The notes beneath the pieces are model-generated. The model saw nothing but the letters and a program-made list of their open reading frames with translations. It made no database searches and was not told the DNA's origin. This document shows positions 8,434 through 17,938 of a DNA stretch of 64,000 bases, piece after piece. This DNA comes from Pseudolabrys sp. (GTDB taxonomy: Bacteria > Pseudomonadota > Alphaproteobacteria > Rhizobiales > Xanthobacteraceae). The stretch is from the NCBI GenBank assembly GCA_022841665.1, contig JALHRB010000001.1, forward strand, positions 224,753-288,752, given 5' to 3'. Position 1 is the first letter of the stretch; each line of letters starts with the position of its first letter. The position numbers and the translations under genes are program-made.

Positions 8434-9261
8434 ATGCGGATTCGCATCTCCCACGCGACGACCTACCACTACGACACGCCGCCCACCGGCGTGACGCAAG
8501 TGCTGCGCCTGACCCCGCGCAATCACGACGGGCAATACGTGGCGCACTGGCGCGTCGACCTGTCGGACAATTGCCTGGTGCACCAGCACGAGGACGCCTT
8601 CGGCAACATCACTCATGCCTTCACCGCCGAAGGCCCGTTCAGCACGCTGTCGGTATCGGTGGAAGGCGAGGTCGAAACGCAGGATACGCACGGCATCGTG
8701 AGCGGCACGATCGAGCGATTCCCGCCCGGCCTTTACCTGCGCGAGACCGATTTGACGCAGGCCGACGCCAGCATCGTCGATTTTGCCGAGACGGCGCGCG
8801 CCGCCAACGGCGGCGACACGCTCGCGCTGCTGCATGCGCTGCTGGCCGCGCTCAACCGCGAAATCACCTTCGATACCGATCCCACCCATACTGCCACCAC
8901 CGCCGCGGAGGCCTTCGCGCTGCGGCGCGGCGTCTGCCAGGACGTGACGCACATCTTCATCGCCGCCGCGCGCCAGCTCGGCATTCCCGCCCGCTACGTC
9001 GGCGGGCATTTTTATCGCGCCGACGGCGTCACCGCGCAGGAAGCGGGCCACGCTTGGGCCGAGGCCCATATCGAAAACCTGGGCTGGGTCGGCTTCGACC
9101 CCACCAACGGCATCTCGACCACCGCCGCGCATGTGCGGGTCGCGGTCGGGCTCGATTACCTCGGCGCCGCGCCGGTGCGCGGCACCCGCTATGGCGGCGC
9201 GGGCGAAAGCCTGAAAGTGGCGGTGAACGTGGCGCAGGCGCGGGTGCAGGCGCAGACATGA
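8434..9261 (+). CDS. Transglutaminase-like cysteine peptidase
   Basis: 275 aa from the ATG at 8434 (family N-terminus MRIRISHATTYHYDTP). An N-terminal beta-domain (1-110) precedes the papain-like transglutaminase core. The catalytic triad is visible: Cys in RRGVCQDVTH (about 168), His in EAGHAWAEAHI (about 206) and Asp in GFDPTNGI (about 221). Bacterial members are thought to be proteases or amidases rather than crosslinkers. Its position in the ATP-grasp/alpha-E/Anbu unit suggests processing of the product of the ligase. This is inference. Confidence 0.9.
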   Translation: MRIRISHATTYHYDTPPTGVTQVLRLTPRNHDGQYVAHWRVDLSDNCLVHQHEDAFGNITHAFTAEGPFSTLSVSVEGEVETQDTHGIVSGTIERFPPGLYLRETDLTQADASIVDFAETARAANGGDTLALLHALLAALNREITFDTDPTHTATTAAEAFALRRGVCQDVTHIFIAAARQLGIPARYVGGHFYRADGVTAQEAGHAWAEAHIENLGWVGFDPTNGISTTAAHVRVAVGLDYLGAAPVRGTRYGGAGESLKVAVNVAQARVQAQT

Positions 9262-9325
9262 CATTGCCGGACGCGCACGCATGGCTATAACCTTGCGGCG
9301 CAAAGAGCGGGGAAACGGGACGGAT

Positions 9326-10072
9326 ATGACCTATTGCTGCGGAGTTCTGGTGCGCGACGGCCTCGTGATGATCGCCGATACGCGCACCAATGCCGGCCTC
9401 GACAACGTCTCGACCTTCCGCAAGCTGCACGTCTACACGCAGCCGGGCGAGCGCATCATGGCGATCGCCTCCTCGGGCAACCTGTCGCTCAGCCAGTCCG
9501 TGCGCTCGACCCTGATCGAGGGATTCGAAAATCCGGAGACCGGCGAGGTCGAGACGCTGATGAACGCGCCGACCATGTTCCAGGCGGCGCAACGCATCGG
9601 CCGCGCCATCCGCAACGTGCAGACCGTCGAAGGCAAGGCGCTGGCGGCGGCGGAAGTCGACCACGACGTCGCCTTCCTGTTCGGCGGCCAGATCAAGGGC
9701 GGGCCGCTGCGCCTTTACATGATCTATTCGGCCGGCAATTTCATCGAGTGCACCACCGACACGCCCTACCTGCAGATCGGCGAGCACAAATACGGCAAGC
9801 CGGTGCTCGACCGCGCCATCAGCTACACCACCGACCTCTATGACGCACTCAAGATCAGCTTGATCTCGATGGATTCCACCATGCGCTCGAACATCGGCGT
9901 CGGCCTGCCGATCGACGTCCTGGTGGTCCGCCGCGACACCTGCGCGGCCGAGGTGAACTACCGGATCGAGCCGGGCGAGCCCTACTTCCACGACCTGCGC
10001 GAGCGCTGGTCGGCCGCCCTGCGCGCCGCACATATCGCCATCCCGCGTCCGCCCTATCGCGGCCCCGGCTGA
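9326..10072 (+). CDS. Anbu (BPH-type) proteasome-like peptidase
   Basis: 248 aa from the ATG at 9326. This start places Thr right after Met (MTYCCGV), as needed for an N-terminal-nucleophile hydrolase after Met removal. Counting from that Thr, Asp17 (IADTRT) and Lys32 (FRKLH) occupy the usual catalytic positions of proteasome beta subunits. The protein belongs to the ancestral beta-subunit family, which assembles into open helical rings. It closes the four-gene unit. The substrate is unknown; a weak hairpin with T5 follows. Confidence 0.92.
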   Translation: MTYCCGVLVRDGLVMIADTRTNAGLDNVSTFRKLHVYTQPGERIMAIASSGNLSLSQSVRSTLIEGFENPETGEVETLMNAPTMFQAAQRIGRAIRNVQTVEGKALAAAEVDHDVAFLFGGQIKGGPLRLYMIYSAGNFIECTTDTPYLQIGEHKYGKPVLDRAISYTTDLYDALKISLISMDSTMRSNIGVGLPIDVLVVRRDTCAAEVNYRIEPGEPYFHDLRERWSAALRAAHIAIPRPPYRGPG

Positions 10073-10087
10073 CAGTCCCGTTGCGGA

Positions 10088-10106
10088 CCGGAACTCCGGC
10101 CTTTTT
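10088..10106 (+). terminator. Possible weak terminator after the Anbu gene
   Basis: CCGG-AACT-CCGG hairpin followed by CC and five T residues, 15 bases after the stop codon. The 4-bp stem is short, so this may be only a partial or Rho-assisted stop. Confidence 0.35.
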
Positions 10107-10158
10107 ACGCACCTTCGATGTGGAACAGGGGCCGGTTGCAGGTTTCTGCGTCTACGCC

Positions 10159-10174
10159 TTAACCCTCGGTTAAC
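10159..10174. promoter_or_regulatory. CtrA box (TTAA-N7-TTAAC)
   Basis: TTAACCCTCGGTTAAC matches the full alphaproteobacterial CtrA consensus with a 7-base spacer. It lies 137-152 bases upstream of the GGDEF-EAL gene and about 87 bases after the Anbu stop. It suggests cell-cycle control of c-di-GMP turnover. A chance match is possible, but the site is exact and in a non-coding gap. Confidence 0.6.
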
Positions 10175-10310
10175 AGCAACCCGCGAATTGCGGTTCCTCC
10201 TTACCGGCGGGGTGCCGGAATCGGGGCGCCGAAAGCCCTTGGCAAGCTTTGCCGGCTAATGTCCCAGGCTGAAAAGCCGAGTGGTTTGCACACTTTAAGG
10301 GACATTGCCT

Positions 10311-12572
10311 TTGACGGCTGTGGCTCGCCCGCACTTCGCCGAGGAGCGGCAGTACACCAGTTGGGATCGCGCGCGCCTGAGCGTCGTGGTCCCGATCGGT
10401 GTCATCGTTGCCGTCGCCATCGTCTGCATCGTCGTGGCCGTGCTGTCCTCCGCGCAGCGCGCCGATGAAGTCGCCGTCGACCACGAGAAACAGTTGTTCT
10501 CGCAGTCGCTGCGCAATTACGGCGCGCGCGTGCTGCGTGAGGTCCAAAGCGTCGCCACCTCGGAAGGCGCGATCCGCAACGTCCGCTACAGCTTTGACGG
10601 AAACTGGATGCGCCAGCGCATCGGCATTTGGCTGGAAAATTATTTCAATCACGACGTCATCATCGTGTTCGATCGCAACGACCATCCGATCCACGCATTC
10701 TCCGAGCGCCGTCCGGCCGCGCGCGAATGGCTGGAACATGCGCGGCCCGACCTCGAATCGCTGCTCGGTTACATCCGCGGGCGCGAGACTGGCCTGCGCG
10801 ATGCCATTCAACTGGGGCCGCGCGAAAAGGGCGGCAATCCGCGGGCGGCGATCATCGACCGCGTGCTCAACAAACCGGCGATCATTGCCGCGTCCGCCAT
10901 CGGGCCGGCGGAGGGCACTGTGCCGGCGCTCGACAACGCGGCGCCGGTCCTGATGTCGGTGAAATTCATCGGCAGCGGGGTGCTTGAGGACATCAAGCGC
11001 CAGCTTCGGCTGCACAACCTGCGCCTGGTCGAGGCGGGCCCGGTCCCCTCCAACGACTTCGTCTACACGCTCGCCGGCACCGACGGCAGCGAGATCGCAC
11101 GCTTCGCCTGGACGCCGAAGCAACCGGGCGCGGAAATCGTCAACAACGTCGTCCCTTTCATCGCGGTCGCGCTCGCCGGCTTCGCGCTGCTCGCCGCCTT
11201 CGTGCTGCGTTATATGCGCCGCACCGCCGCCACCATCGCCGCCGGCGAAACGCGCCTGCGCCATCTCGCCATGCACGACCCGCTCTGCGGCCTGCCCAAC
11301 CGCATCTTTTTCGGCGAGCGGCTGGAAGCGGTGATCCAGGAGGTGCGCGACGGCTCCTCGCCCGCCGCGGTGTTCTACATCGACCTCGACCACTTCAAGG
11401 ACGTCAACGACACGCTCGGTCATCCGGTCGGCGACGAATTGATCCGCAACGTCACGCTGCGGCTGTCGCACACCTTGCGCGGCGGCGACTTGGTCGCGCG
11501 CCTGGGCGGCGATGAGTTCGCGGTGATCTCCGGGGTCGGCGACGACGCCGTGAAGATGATGTCAGTCGCCCAGCGCATGATCTCCGCGCTCAGCTCGCCC
11601 TACTCGATCAACGGCCAGAACATCGTTATCGGCGCCTCAATCGGCATCGCCGTCATCGATCGCGGCTGCGGCGGCGCCGCCGACATCATGCGCTATGCCG
11701 ACATGGCGCTCTATCGCGCCAAGAACGAGGGCCGCAATCGCGCCTGCATCTACGACGCGGCGATGGACGCCGACCTGTCGAACCGCAAGCTTTTGGAAGC
11801 CGATCTGCGCGAGGCGATCGAGAACGACGGCCTGCGCGTGCTGTACCAGCCGATCGTCAACAAGAGCGGCGAAACCGTGGTCGGCGTCGAGGCGCTCTGC
11901 CGCTGGACGCATCCGACCCGCGGCGAGATCCCGCCGAGCGAGTTCATCGCCGCCGCCGAGCATAGCGGCCTGATCGTCGAGCTCGGCGCCTTGGTGCTGC
12001 GCCACGCTTGTGTCGACGGCAAGGCCTGGCCCGGGCTGACCGTGGCGGTCAACGTCTCGCCCATCCAGTTCCGCCGCAGCGATTTCGTCGACGTGGTCGA
12101 GCGCATCCTGGCGGAGACCGCATTCGATCCGGCGCGCCTCGAGCTGGAGCTGACCGAGAGCGTGCTGCTCGGCAATGTCGACACCGCCGAGGCCGCCATG
12201 CTGCGCCTGAAGAAGCTGGGCGTGCGGCTCGCGCTCGACGACTTCGGCACCGGCTATTCCAGCCTGCTCTATCTGCGCCGCTATCCTTTCGACAAGCTCA
12301 AGATCGACCGCAGCTTCGTGCTGTCGATCGAGAAGGCGGCCGACGCCGCGGCCATCGTGCATGCGGTGGTCAGCCTCGGCCGCGGCCTCGGCATGCAGGT
12401 GACCGCCGAGGGCGTGGAAACCGCCGACCAGCAGCTCTTCCTGCGCGCCGCGGGCGTGCATTCGATGCAGGGCTGGCGCTTCGGCAAGGCGGTGCCGCCG
12501 AACGAGATCACCGCCCGCCTGCGCACGCCGGAGGCCTACAAGCCGATCGACGTCGAAGCCTTGGCAAGTTAA
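10311..12572 (+). CDS. Membrane GGDEF-EAL bifunctional c-di-GMP protein
   Basis: About 753 aa. It makes and/or breaks cyclic di-GMP. TM1 lies near residues 23-45 and TM2 near 280-301, enclosing a periplasmic sensor of about 235 residues with no recognised family. The GGDEF domain is intact (RLGGDEFAV, about 400), with an RxxD inhibitory site exactly five residues before it (RGGD). The EAL domain has GVEALCRW (about 525), DDFGTGYSS and AEGVET, so both activities look possible. The start is uncertain: TTG at 10311 sits 8 bases after AAGGGA and is preferred; TTG at 10305 and GTG at 10320 are alternatives. A CtrA box lies upstream. Confidence 0.93.
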   Translation: MTAVARPHFAEERQYTSWDRARLSVVVPIGVIVAVAIVCIVVAVLSSAQRADEVAVDHEKQLFSQSLRNYGARVLREVQSVATSEGAIRNVRYSFDGNWMRQRIGIWLENYFNHDVIIVFDRNDHPIHAFSERRPAAREWLEHARPDLESLLGYIRGRETGLRDAIQLGPREKGGNPRAAIIDRVLNKPAIIAASAIGPAEGTVPALDNAAPVLMSVKFIGSGVLEDIKRQLRLHNLRLVEAGPVPSNDFVYTLAGTDGSEIARFAWTPKQPGAEIVNNVVPFIAVALAGFALLAAFVLRYMRRTAATIAAGETRLRHLAMHDPLCGLPNRIFFGERLEAVIQEVRDGSSPAAVFYIDLDHFKDVNDTLGHPVGDELIRNVTLRLSHTLRGGDLVARLGGDEFAVISGVGDDAVKMMSVAQRMISALSSPYSINGQNIVIGASIGIAVIDRGCGGAADIMRYADMALYRAKNEGRNRACIYDAAMDADLSNRKLLEADLREAIENDGLRVLYQPIVNKSGETVVGVEALCRWTHPTRGEIPPSEFIAAAEHSGLIVELGALVLRHACVDGKAWPGLTVAVNVSPIQFRRSDFVDVVERILAETAFDPARLELELTESVLLGNVDTAEAAMLRLKKLGVRLALDDFGTGYSSLLYLRRYPFDKLKIDRSFVLSIEKAADAAAIVHAVVSLGRGLGMQVTAEGVETADQQLFLRAAGVHSMQGWRFGKAVPPNEITARLRTPEAYKPIDVEALAS

Positions 12573-12691
12573 CCGCCGAATAGCGCGCTAATCTTCCGCC
12601 GGGCCCTTCCGCGCCTCGCGGCGCTTCGGTATGATAGCCGCGGAATTCCTCATTCATCCTTCCGTCGAATTCCCCGCAATAGAAACCGGCC

Positions 12692-13312
12692 GTGGCCAGC
12701 AGGCGTACCTTCATCGCACGCGTTCTCGCGGTCGGCGCGCTGGCGGCGTCGACTTTCGCCGGTCTGTTCAAGACCGCAGCTCATGCCCGAGGAAATACCC
12801 CGATGTCCAAGCAAGCAATGATCGATACGTTTCAGAAGCATGTCGGCGCGGAGTTGGCGGGCGACCTGGAAACGACGATGGCGACGATGTCGGACGAGCC
12901 GCATCTCAACCACGTGCCGACCATGGCCGGCGGCGTCGGTCGCGAAGGCGTGCGCAACTTTTACCGCGACCATTTGGTGGGAAAGTTCTTTCCGCCGGAC
13001 GTCAAGATGACGAACGTGTCCAGCACCGTCGGCGACAACCAGATCGTCGACGAAATCTACATCAGCTTCACGCACACGACCGAAATCGACTGGCTGCTGC
13101 CGGGCGTCGCACCGACGGGCAAGCCGGTCGAGATGGCCGTTGCTGTCGTCGTCGGCTTCAAGGGCGACAAGATCACCCATGAGCACATCTACTGGGATCA
13201 GGCCGGCGTGCTGGTGCAGATCGGGCTACTCGATCCCAAGGGCCTGCCGGTGACCGGCGCCGAAAGCGCCCGCAAGGTGCTCAATCCCAAGCTCCCCGCC
13301 CGCCAATTTTGA
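12692..13312 (+). CDS. Tat-exported NTF2/SnoaL-like protein
   Basis: 206 aa from a GTG start. The N-terminus has a twin-arginine signal (SRRTFIA followed by an Ala/Val/Leu-rich stretch, cleavage near residue 32). The mature part has the cone-shaped NTF2-like fold pattern (MIDTFQKHVGAELAGDLE ... HEHIYWDQAGVLVQIGLL), as in ester cyclase/SnoaL-type proteins. The substrate is unknown. It is followed 24 bases later by the bestrophin gene on the same strand. Confidence 0.75.
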   Translation: MASRRTFIARVLAVGALAASTFAGLFKTAAHARGNTPMSKQAMIDTFQKHVGAELAGDLETTMATMSDEPHLNHVPTMAGGVGREGVRNFYRDHLVGKFFPPDVKMTNVSSTVGDNQIVDEIYISFTHTTEIDWLLPGVAPTGKPVEMAVAVVVGFKGDKITHEHIYWDQAGVLVQIGLLDPKGLPVTGAESARKVLNPKLPARQF

Positions 13313-13336
13313 CAACCCTGTTGAGCGCGCTTCGCC

Positions 13337-14359
13337 ATGCACCTGGGTAGAAAATACAGGCTCCCCGAATACCTGGTGTGGATGCGGTGGGAGACCGCCT
13401 ACATCTTTCTCTGGGCGCTGTTCGTCACCGCACTCCTCGAAGTGCTGCGCCTGAACTTCCTCGCGATACCGGCGCCGCTGCTCGCCGTCGTCGGCACCGC
13501 AGTCGCCATCGTTCTCGCCTTCAAGAACCAGCAGTGCCACGCGCGCATCAACGAGGCGCTGGCGCTGTGGGGACAAATCACGTCGGCCAGCATGATCCTG
13601 GCCAATAGACTGAAAGCGACGCTCGGCAATCTGGACGCCGGACAGTCGGATTCGCTGCTGAAGGAAATGTTCTACCGCCATTTTGCCTGGCTGACAGCGA
13701 TGCGCTTCTTTTTGCGCGAACCGAAGACATGGGAGAACACGTTCGAGCCCGGCAATGCCAAATATCTCGCCGCGCTGCCGACGCCCGAAAGCCAGTCCAA
13801 GCTCCAAACCGAACTGGCCGCCTATTTTCCCGATGCGGACGTGCAGAAGGTGCTGACGCATCGCGGCGACAAGGAGGCCTTCATCCTGCAGGGTCAATAC
13901 CAGGCGATCGGCGAGCTACATCGCAAGGGCCTCATCGACTCCAACGTGTTTGTCAGCCTGACCAATGCGGTCGACGACATCGTCCGGCTGCAAGGCGCCG
14001 TCAAACGCATCAAGAGCTACCCCTACGCGCGCAACTATTATTCGATCGCCATCATCCTGGTGGTTGCCTTCGTCGCCATCGTGCCGTTCGGCCTCTTTCC
14101 GTATGCCCTGGACCTCGGGCGCTCTTCCGGCATCGAGCACTTTACGGCATGGCTGAACGTGCCGTTCAGCGTCTTCGTCGGCTGGATTTTCGTCACGCTG
14201 GAGAAGGTTGGAGAGAACTCCTCGAATCCGTTCGAGGGCGGCCCCAACGACGTGCCGATCTCGTTCCTGGCGCGGCGGATCGAGATCGAGATGCGCACCA
14301 TGCTCGGCGAGAAGACCGACCTCAAGCCGATCGAAGCGAAATACAATATCTTGTTTTGA
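13337..14359 (+). CDS. Bestrophin-family anion channel (UPF0187)
   Basis: 340 aa. Bacterial bestrophins form pentameric ion channels in the inner membrane. Two N-terminal helices (about 17-35 and 43-60) lead into FKNQQCHARINEALALWGQI, which resembles the FRNNxAYxRWWEARxxWG signature of the family. Two further helices lie near 238-255 and 265-285. The C-terminal cytoplasmic part contains SNPFEGGPNDVPIS, the usual Asn-Pro-Phe-Glu motif. The ion and its role here are unknown. Confidence 0.85.
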   Translation: MHLGRKYRLPEYLVWMRWETAYIFLWALFVTALLEVLRLNFLAIPAPLLAVVGTAVAIVLAFKNQQCHARINEALALWGQITSASMILANRLKATLGNLDAGQSDSLLKEMFYRHFAWLTAMRFFLREPKTWENTFEPGNAKYLAALPTPESQSKLQTELAAYFPDADVQKVLTHRGDKEAFILQGQYQAIGELHRKGLIDSNVFVSLTNAVDDIVRLQGAVKRIKSYPYARNYYSIAIILVVAFVAIVPFGLFPYALDLGRSSGIEHFTAWLNVPFSVFVGWIFVTLEKVGENSSNPFEGGPNDVPISFLARRIEIEMRTMLGEKTDLKPIEAKYNILF

Positions 14360-14451
14360 GAGACACATGACGCGAGCGGCGGCGCACCTATGACGCGCGC
14401 GCCGATTTATGTTAAGCGTCGGCGCGACAGCAAATTCAGGGAAGGAAGGCC

Positions 14452-15210
14452 ATGACTGCGAAGATTGCGCTGGTGACGGGAGCCGGAACGGGCGTCGGCC
14501 GGGCGGTGGCGATTGCGCTGGCGAAGGCCGGCTACAGCCTGGTGCTGGCCGGGCGCCGCAAGGAAATGCTCGACCAGGTGGCCGGCGAAATCAACGCCAT
14601 CGGCGCGCAGGCGCTGGCGGTGCCGACCGACGTGTCCAAGCGCGACTCGATCCTGGCGCTGTTCGCCACCGTGAAATCCACCTTCGGACGGCTCGACGTG
14701 CTGTTCAACAACGCGGGCATCGGCGCGCCGCCGGTGCCGCTGGAGGAACTGCCGTTCGAGACCTGGCAGCAGGTGGTGGCGACCAACCTCACCGGCATGT
14801 TTCTGTGCACGCAGGAAGCCATCAAGATCATGAAGGCGCAGACCCCGCGCGGCGGCCGCATCGTCAACAACGGCTCGATCTCCGCGCATGCGCCGAGGCC
14901 GTTCTCGGTCGCCTATACCTCGACCAAGCACGCCATCACCGGGCTGACCAAGTCCACCTCGCTCGACTGCCGGCAATACAATATCTGCTGCGGGCAAGTG
15001 GACATCGGCAATGCCGCGACGCCTTTGACCGACCGCATGGTGCAGGGCGACGGCGTGCTGCAGCCGAACGGCAGCAAGATGATCGAGCCGCGCATGGACG
15101 CCGAGCATGTCGGCAACGCGGTGGTCTACATGGCCGGCCTGCCGCTCGACACCAACGTGCTGTTCATGACGGTGATGGCGAACAACATGCCGTTCGTCGG
15201 GCGCGGGTGA
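14452..15210 (+). CDS. Short-chain dehydrogenase/reductase
   Basis: 252 aa, classical SDR. The cofactor site is TGAGTGVG (about 9-16), NNAG is at about 85, and the catalytic Ser and YxxxK (AYTSTKHA) lie near 143-161. The Asn-Gly-Ser around the catalytic serine fits. The basic residue after beta-2 (GRRKE) suggests NADP(H). The ribosome-binding site GGAAGGAAGG is strong. The substrate cannot be read from the sequence. Confidence 0.88.
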   Translation: MTAKIALVTGAGTGVGRAVAIALAKAGYSLVLAGRRKEMLDQVAGEINAIGAQALAVPTDVSKRDSILALFATVKSTFGRLDVLFNNAGIGAPPVPLEELPFETWQQVVATNLTGMFLCTQEAIKIMKAQTPRGGRIVNNGSISAHAPRPFSVAYTSTKHAITGLTKSTSLDCRQYNICCGQVDIGNAATPLTDRMVQGDGVLQPNGSKMIEPRMDAEHVGNAVVYMAGLPLDTNVLFMTVMANNMPFVGRG

Positions 15211-15225
15211 GCGCCAGCGCGGGTG

Positions 15226-16518
15226 CTATTGGGATTTACCCATTAGCCAATCAAAAACCTGCGCGGACTCGCTTTCATTGTCCGGCCGCAGAATTTCTCC
15301 GTTCTTACCGACCACGCACAGGATCGGACCTGAGTCCTTGGCCCCGTCTGCTGGGAAATAGGTTCGTTGCACGCGCTCGATCGCCAGTTCGAGGTTGGGC
15401 GGCGCATAGCGCATGCCTTTGCCGGCATCGTGATATTTCCGCCACCGCAGCAGGCAAGTCCAGTGCAGGTACTCGTTGTGCACGACACCACGGGGCACCA
15501 AACCTACCGGACGGTAGCGGCCGCCCTTCGGCGCGAGATTGCAAATCTTGCGGAATGCTGGAACCGGATAGTCCGGCAAAAACATCGGGAGCGAGCGCGA
15601 TTCATAGATGCGTCCCTCGGCGAAGTTTTCCGGCGCCGCGTCGAGGAATGGATGATCGAAGGCGAGACCAAGCCCGCTGGCACGCACCCGATTCATCATC
15701 CAGTCGAGCACGATGCGGCTGAGCCGGTTGTCTTCATAGCCGCCGCCGACGTTAGAATGAACGCCGGGAAACCAGACCTGTTCGACCATCCTGTTGGGCT
15801 CATGCGGCGGCCTTGACCAGACCGCCGGCTGAAAGGCCCAGCGCTTTTCATCGATCGCCAGCGCGTGCAAGGCGACGTCCACCGTTTTGCCGAGCTCAGT
15901 ATCGGCGAACTCGTACTTCAAGCGATTGAGTTTCGAAAACCAGTGCACGGGAATGCCGCGCGCGCCTACGGTGTCGAAAACGCCGAGGCATTGCACGCGA
16001 ACGTCCGCAAACAGAAACGGCTTAAGAGCAATACGATCTGCCGGCAAACGGCTTTTCGGCGATGTCTTGTAGTAATTCCAAACGCGCTGCTCCATCTCCG
16101 CGTTGTGATGTTCCGGCCGCAGCAGTCCGGGCGATCCAAGAAATCCGGCCACCGCGCGTGCGGTATAGGCACCGCGCGAAAAACCGAAAATGTAGATTTC
16201 CGTGGTGCTTTCGTCGTCTTGGATGAAATTTGCGCTCAGGAAGCGATAGGCGCTGCGTATTTTTTCGCCCATACCGCTACCGAAAGCACCGCCGGTAATC
16301 CGATCGAGTCCGAGTCCGGTGCCAACGCCCCAATCGTAATATGATAGCTGCGACACTCCGTCCGCGGCCGTCGGATGAAGACGGTCGCGGATTTCAACGA
16401 TGTTCGTAACGGTGTGAGCGTCGTCGGTATTCCAAGTGCCGTCCAGGCAGAGCACGAGGCGGCGGACCACTTTGCGCGCCTGCTCGGGCTTTGCCGCAAA
16501 TTGCGTCTTGGACACCAT
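15226..16518 (-). CDS. DUF2235 alpha/beta-hydrolase (Tle1-like)
   Basis: 430 aa. The N-terminal half has the DUF2235 motifs LCLDGTWNT (about 22-30) and GFSRGAYTAR (about 113-122). The latter holds the nucleophilic serine of phospholipase-type Tle1 proteins. No type VI secretion gene is nearby and no signal peptide is seen. It is therefore more likely a stand-alone cytoplasmic hydrolase than a toxin effector. The Asp/His of the triad were not assigned with certainty. It converges with the SDR gene. Confidence 0.8.
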   Translation of the reverse strand: MVSKTQFAAKPEQARKVVRRLVLCLDGTWNTDDAHTVTNIVEIRDRLHPTAADGVSQLSYYDWGVGTGLGLDRITGGAFGSGMGEKIRSAYRFLSANFIQDDESTTEIYIFGFSRGAYTARAVAGFLGSPGLLRPEHHNAEMEQRVWNYYKTSPKSRLPADRIALKPFLFADVRVQCLGVFDTVGARGIPVHWFSKLNRLKYEFADTELGKTVDVALHALAIDEKRWAFQPAVWSRPPHEPNRMVEQVWFPGVHSNVGGGYEDNRLSRIVLDWMMNRVRASGLGLAFDHPFLDAAPENFAEGRIYESRSLPMFLPDYPVPAFRKICNLAPKGGRYRPVGLVPRGVVHNEYLHWTCLLRWRKYHDAGKGMRYAPPNLELAIERVQRTYFPADGAKDSGPILCVVGKNGEILRPDNESESAQVFDWLMGKSQ

Positions 16519-16684
16519 TCGAACACCTCAACCCATGGTGGCAATTCTGCCCGGGGCGATGCAAGCGAAAAACGCATCCCGGCGACGTCGATTGCTTTGC
16601 CCGCCGTTCCCCTGCACTTTTGGAAAAGACTCGGGCGCGCGATAGCCGCGAGGAGGCCGCCGGGAGACGGGCTGGGGGAACGGA

Positions 16685-17932
16685 ATGCTTCAACTGCAAT
16701 CGGCGCTCGGCGTCGTGGCGCTCATCGGCTTTGCCTTCGCGATCAGCGAGAACCGCCGCGCCGTGCAGTGGAAGAGCGCGGCGGTCGCGCTGCTGATCAC
16801 TTTCGCCACCGCCATTCTTCTGCTGAAGGTGCCGCACATCGCGGCGGCCTTTGCCGGCATCGGGCGGGCGGTGGACGCGGTGAGTGCGGCCGCGCGCGCC
16901 GGCACCTCCTTCGTGTTCGGCTATATCGGCGGCGGCGCCCTGCCCTTCGCGCTGACGACGCCGGGCGCCGATTTCGTGCTCGCCTTCCAGGCGCTGCCGA
17001 TCGTGCTCTTGATGAGCGTGCTGACCACGCTGCTGTTTCACTGGCGCATCCTGCCGCCGATCGTGCGCGGCTTCTCATGGGCCTTGCAGCGCACGCTCAG
17101 CGTCGGCGGCGCGGTCGGGCTGTCGACGGCGGCCAACATCTTCCTCGGCATGGTGGAGGCGCCGTTGTTCATCCGGCCGTATCTGGCGCGGCTGACGCGC
17201 AGCGAATTGTTCATGGTGATGACCGGCGGCATGGCCGGCATCGCCGGCACGGTGTTCGTGCTCTATGCCACCATCCTGCGCGACATCATCCCCGGCGTCG
17301 CCGGGCACATCCTGGTCGCCTCCATCGTCAGCGCGCCGGCGGCGCTGCTGGTCAGCCGCCTGATGGTGCCGGAAGGCCCGGCCAAGCCCACCGGCGGCGA
17401 GGTCAAGATCGGGCCGGTCGCCGACAACACCATGGACGCCATCGTGCGCGGCACCGCGGCCGGGCTCGAACTGCTGCTCAACATCATCGCCATGTTGATC
17501 GTGCTGGTGGCGCTGGTCGCGCTCGCCAACGCGATCCTGAGCCTGCTGCCGGACGTGGCCGGCGCGCCGGTCACGTTGCAGCGCCTGCTCGGCATCGTCA
17601 TGGCGCCGGTCACCTGGCTGATGGGCGTGCCCTGGGAGCAGGCGGCGACCGCCGGTTCGCTGATGGGCATCAAGACGGTGCTCAACGAGTTGATCGCCTA
17701 TGTCGAGCTGTCGAAGCTGCCGGCCGACGCGCTCGACCCGCGCGCGCGCGTCATCATGCTCTATGCATTGTGCGGCTTCGCCAACTTCGGCTCGCTCGGC
17801 ATCATGCTCGCCGGGCTGACGGTGATGGCGCCGGAGCGGCGCGCCGACATCATCTCGCTCGGCGGCAAGTCGATCGTGTCCGGCACGCTGACGACGTGCC
17901 TGATGGGCGCGATCGTGGGGGTGATGAGCTAG
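16685..17932 (+). CDS. Concentrative nucleoside transporter (NupC/CNT family)
   Basis: 415 aa integral membrane protein. It imports nucleosides with H+ or Na+. Typical features are the N-terminal LQSALGVVALIGFAFAIS helix, the SFVFGYIGGG...PF segment (about 78-97) and the LNELIAYVEL motif (about 336-345). ALCGFANFGSLGIMLAGL (about 360-377) is the conserved NFGS loop of CNT transporters. Its full length matches bacterial NupC. It is divergent from the DUF2235 gene with a 166-base gap that probably holds both promoters. Confidence 0.92.
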   Translation: MLQLQSALGVVALIGFAFAISENRRAVQWKSAAVALLITFATAILLLKVPHIAAAFAGIGRAVDAVSAAARAGTSFVFGYIGGGALPFALTTPGADFVLAFQALPIVLLMSVLTTLLFHWRILPPIVRGFSWALQRTLSVGGAVGLSTAANIFLGMVEAPLFIRPYLARLTRSELFMVMTGGMAGIAGTVFVLYATILRDIIPGVAGHILVASIVSAPAALLVSRLMVPEGPAKPTGGEVKIGPVADNTMDAIVRGTAAGLELLLNIIAMLIVLVALVALANAILSLLPDVAGAPVTLQRLLGIVMAPVTWLMGVPWEQAATAGSLMGIKTVLNELIAYVELSKLPADALDPRARVIMLYALCGFANFGSLGIMLAGLTVMAPERRADIISLGGKSIVSGTLTTCLMGAIVGVMS

Positions 17933-17938
17933 CGCGCG

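Noticed and set aside
10305..10305. TTG at 10305 as the GGDEF-EAL start
   Set aside because: Only 2 bases from AAGGGA, too close for good initiation; TTG at 10311 is better placed.
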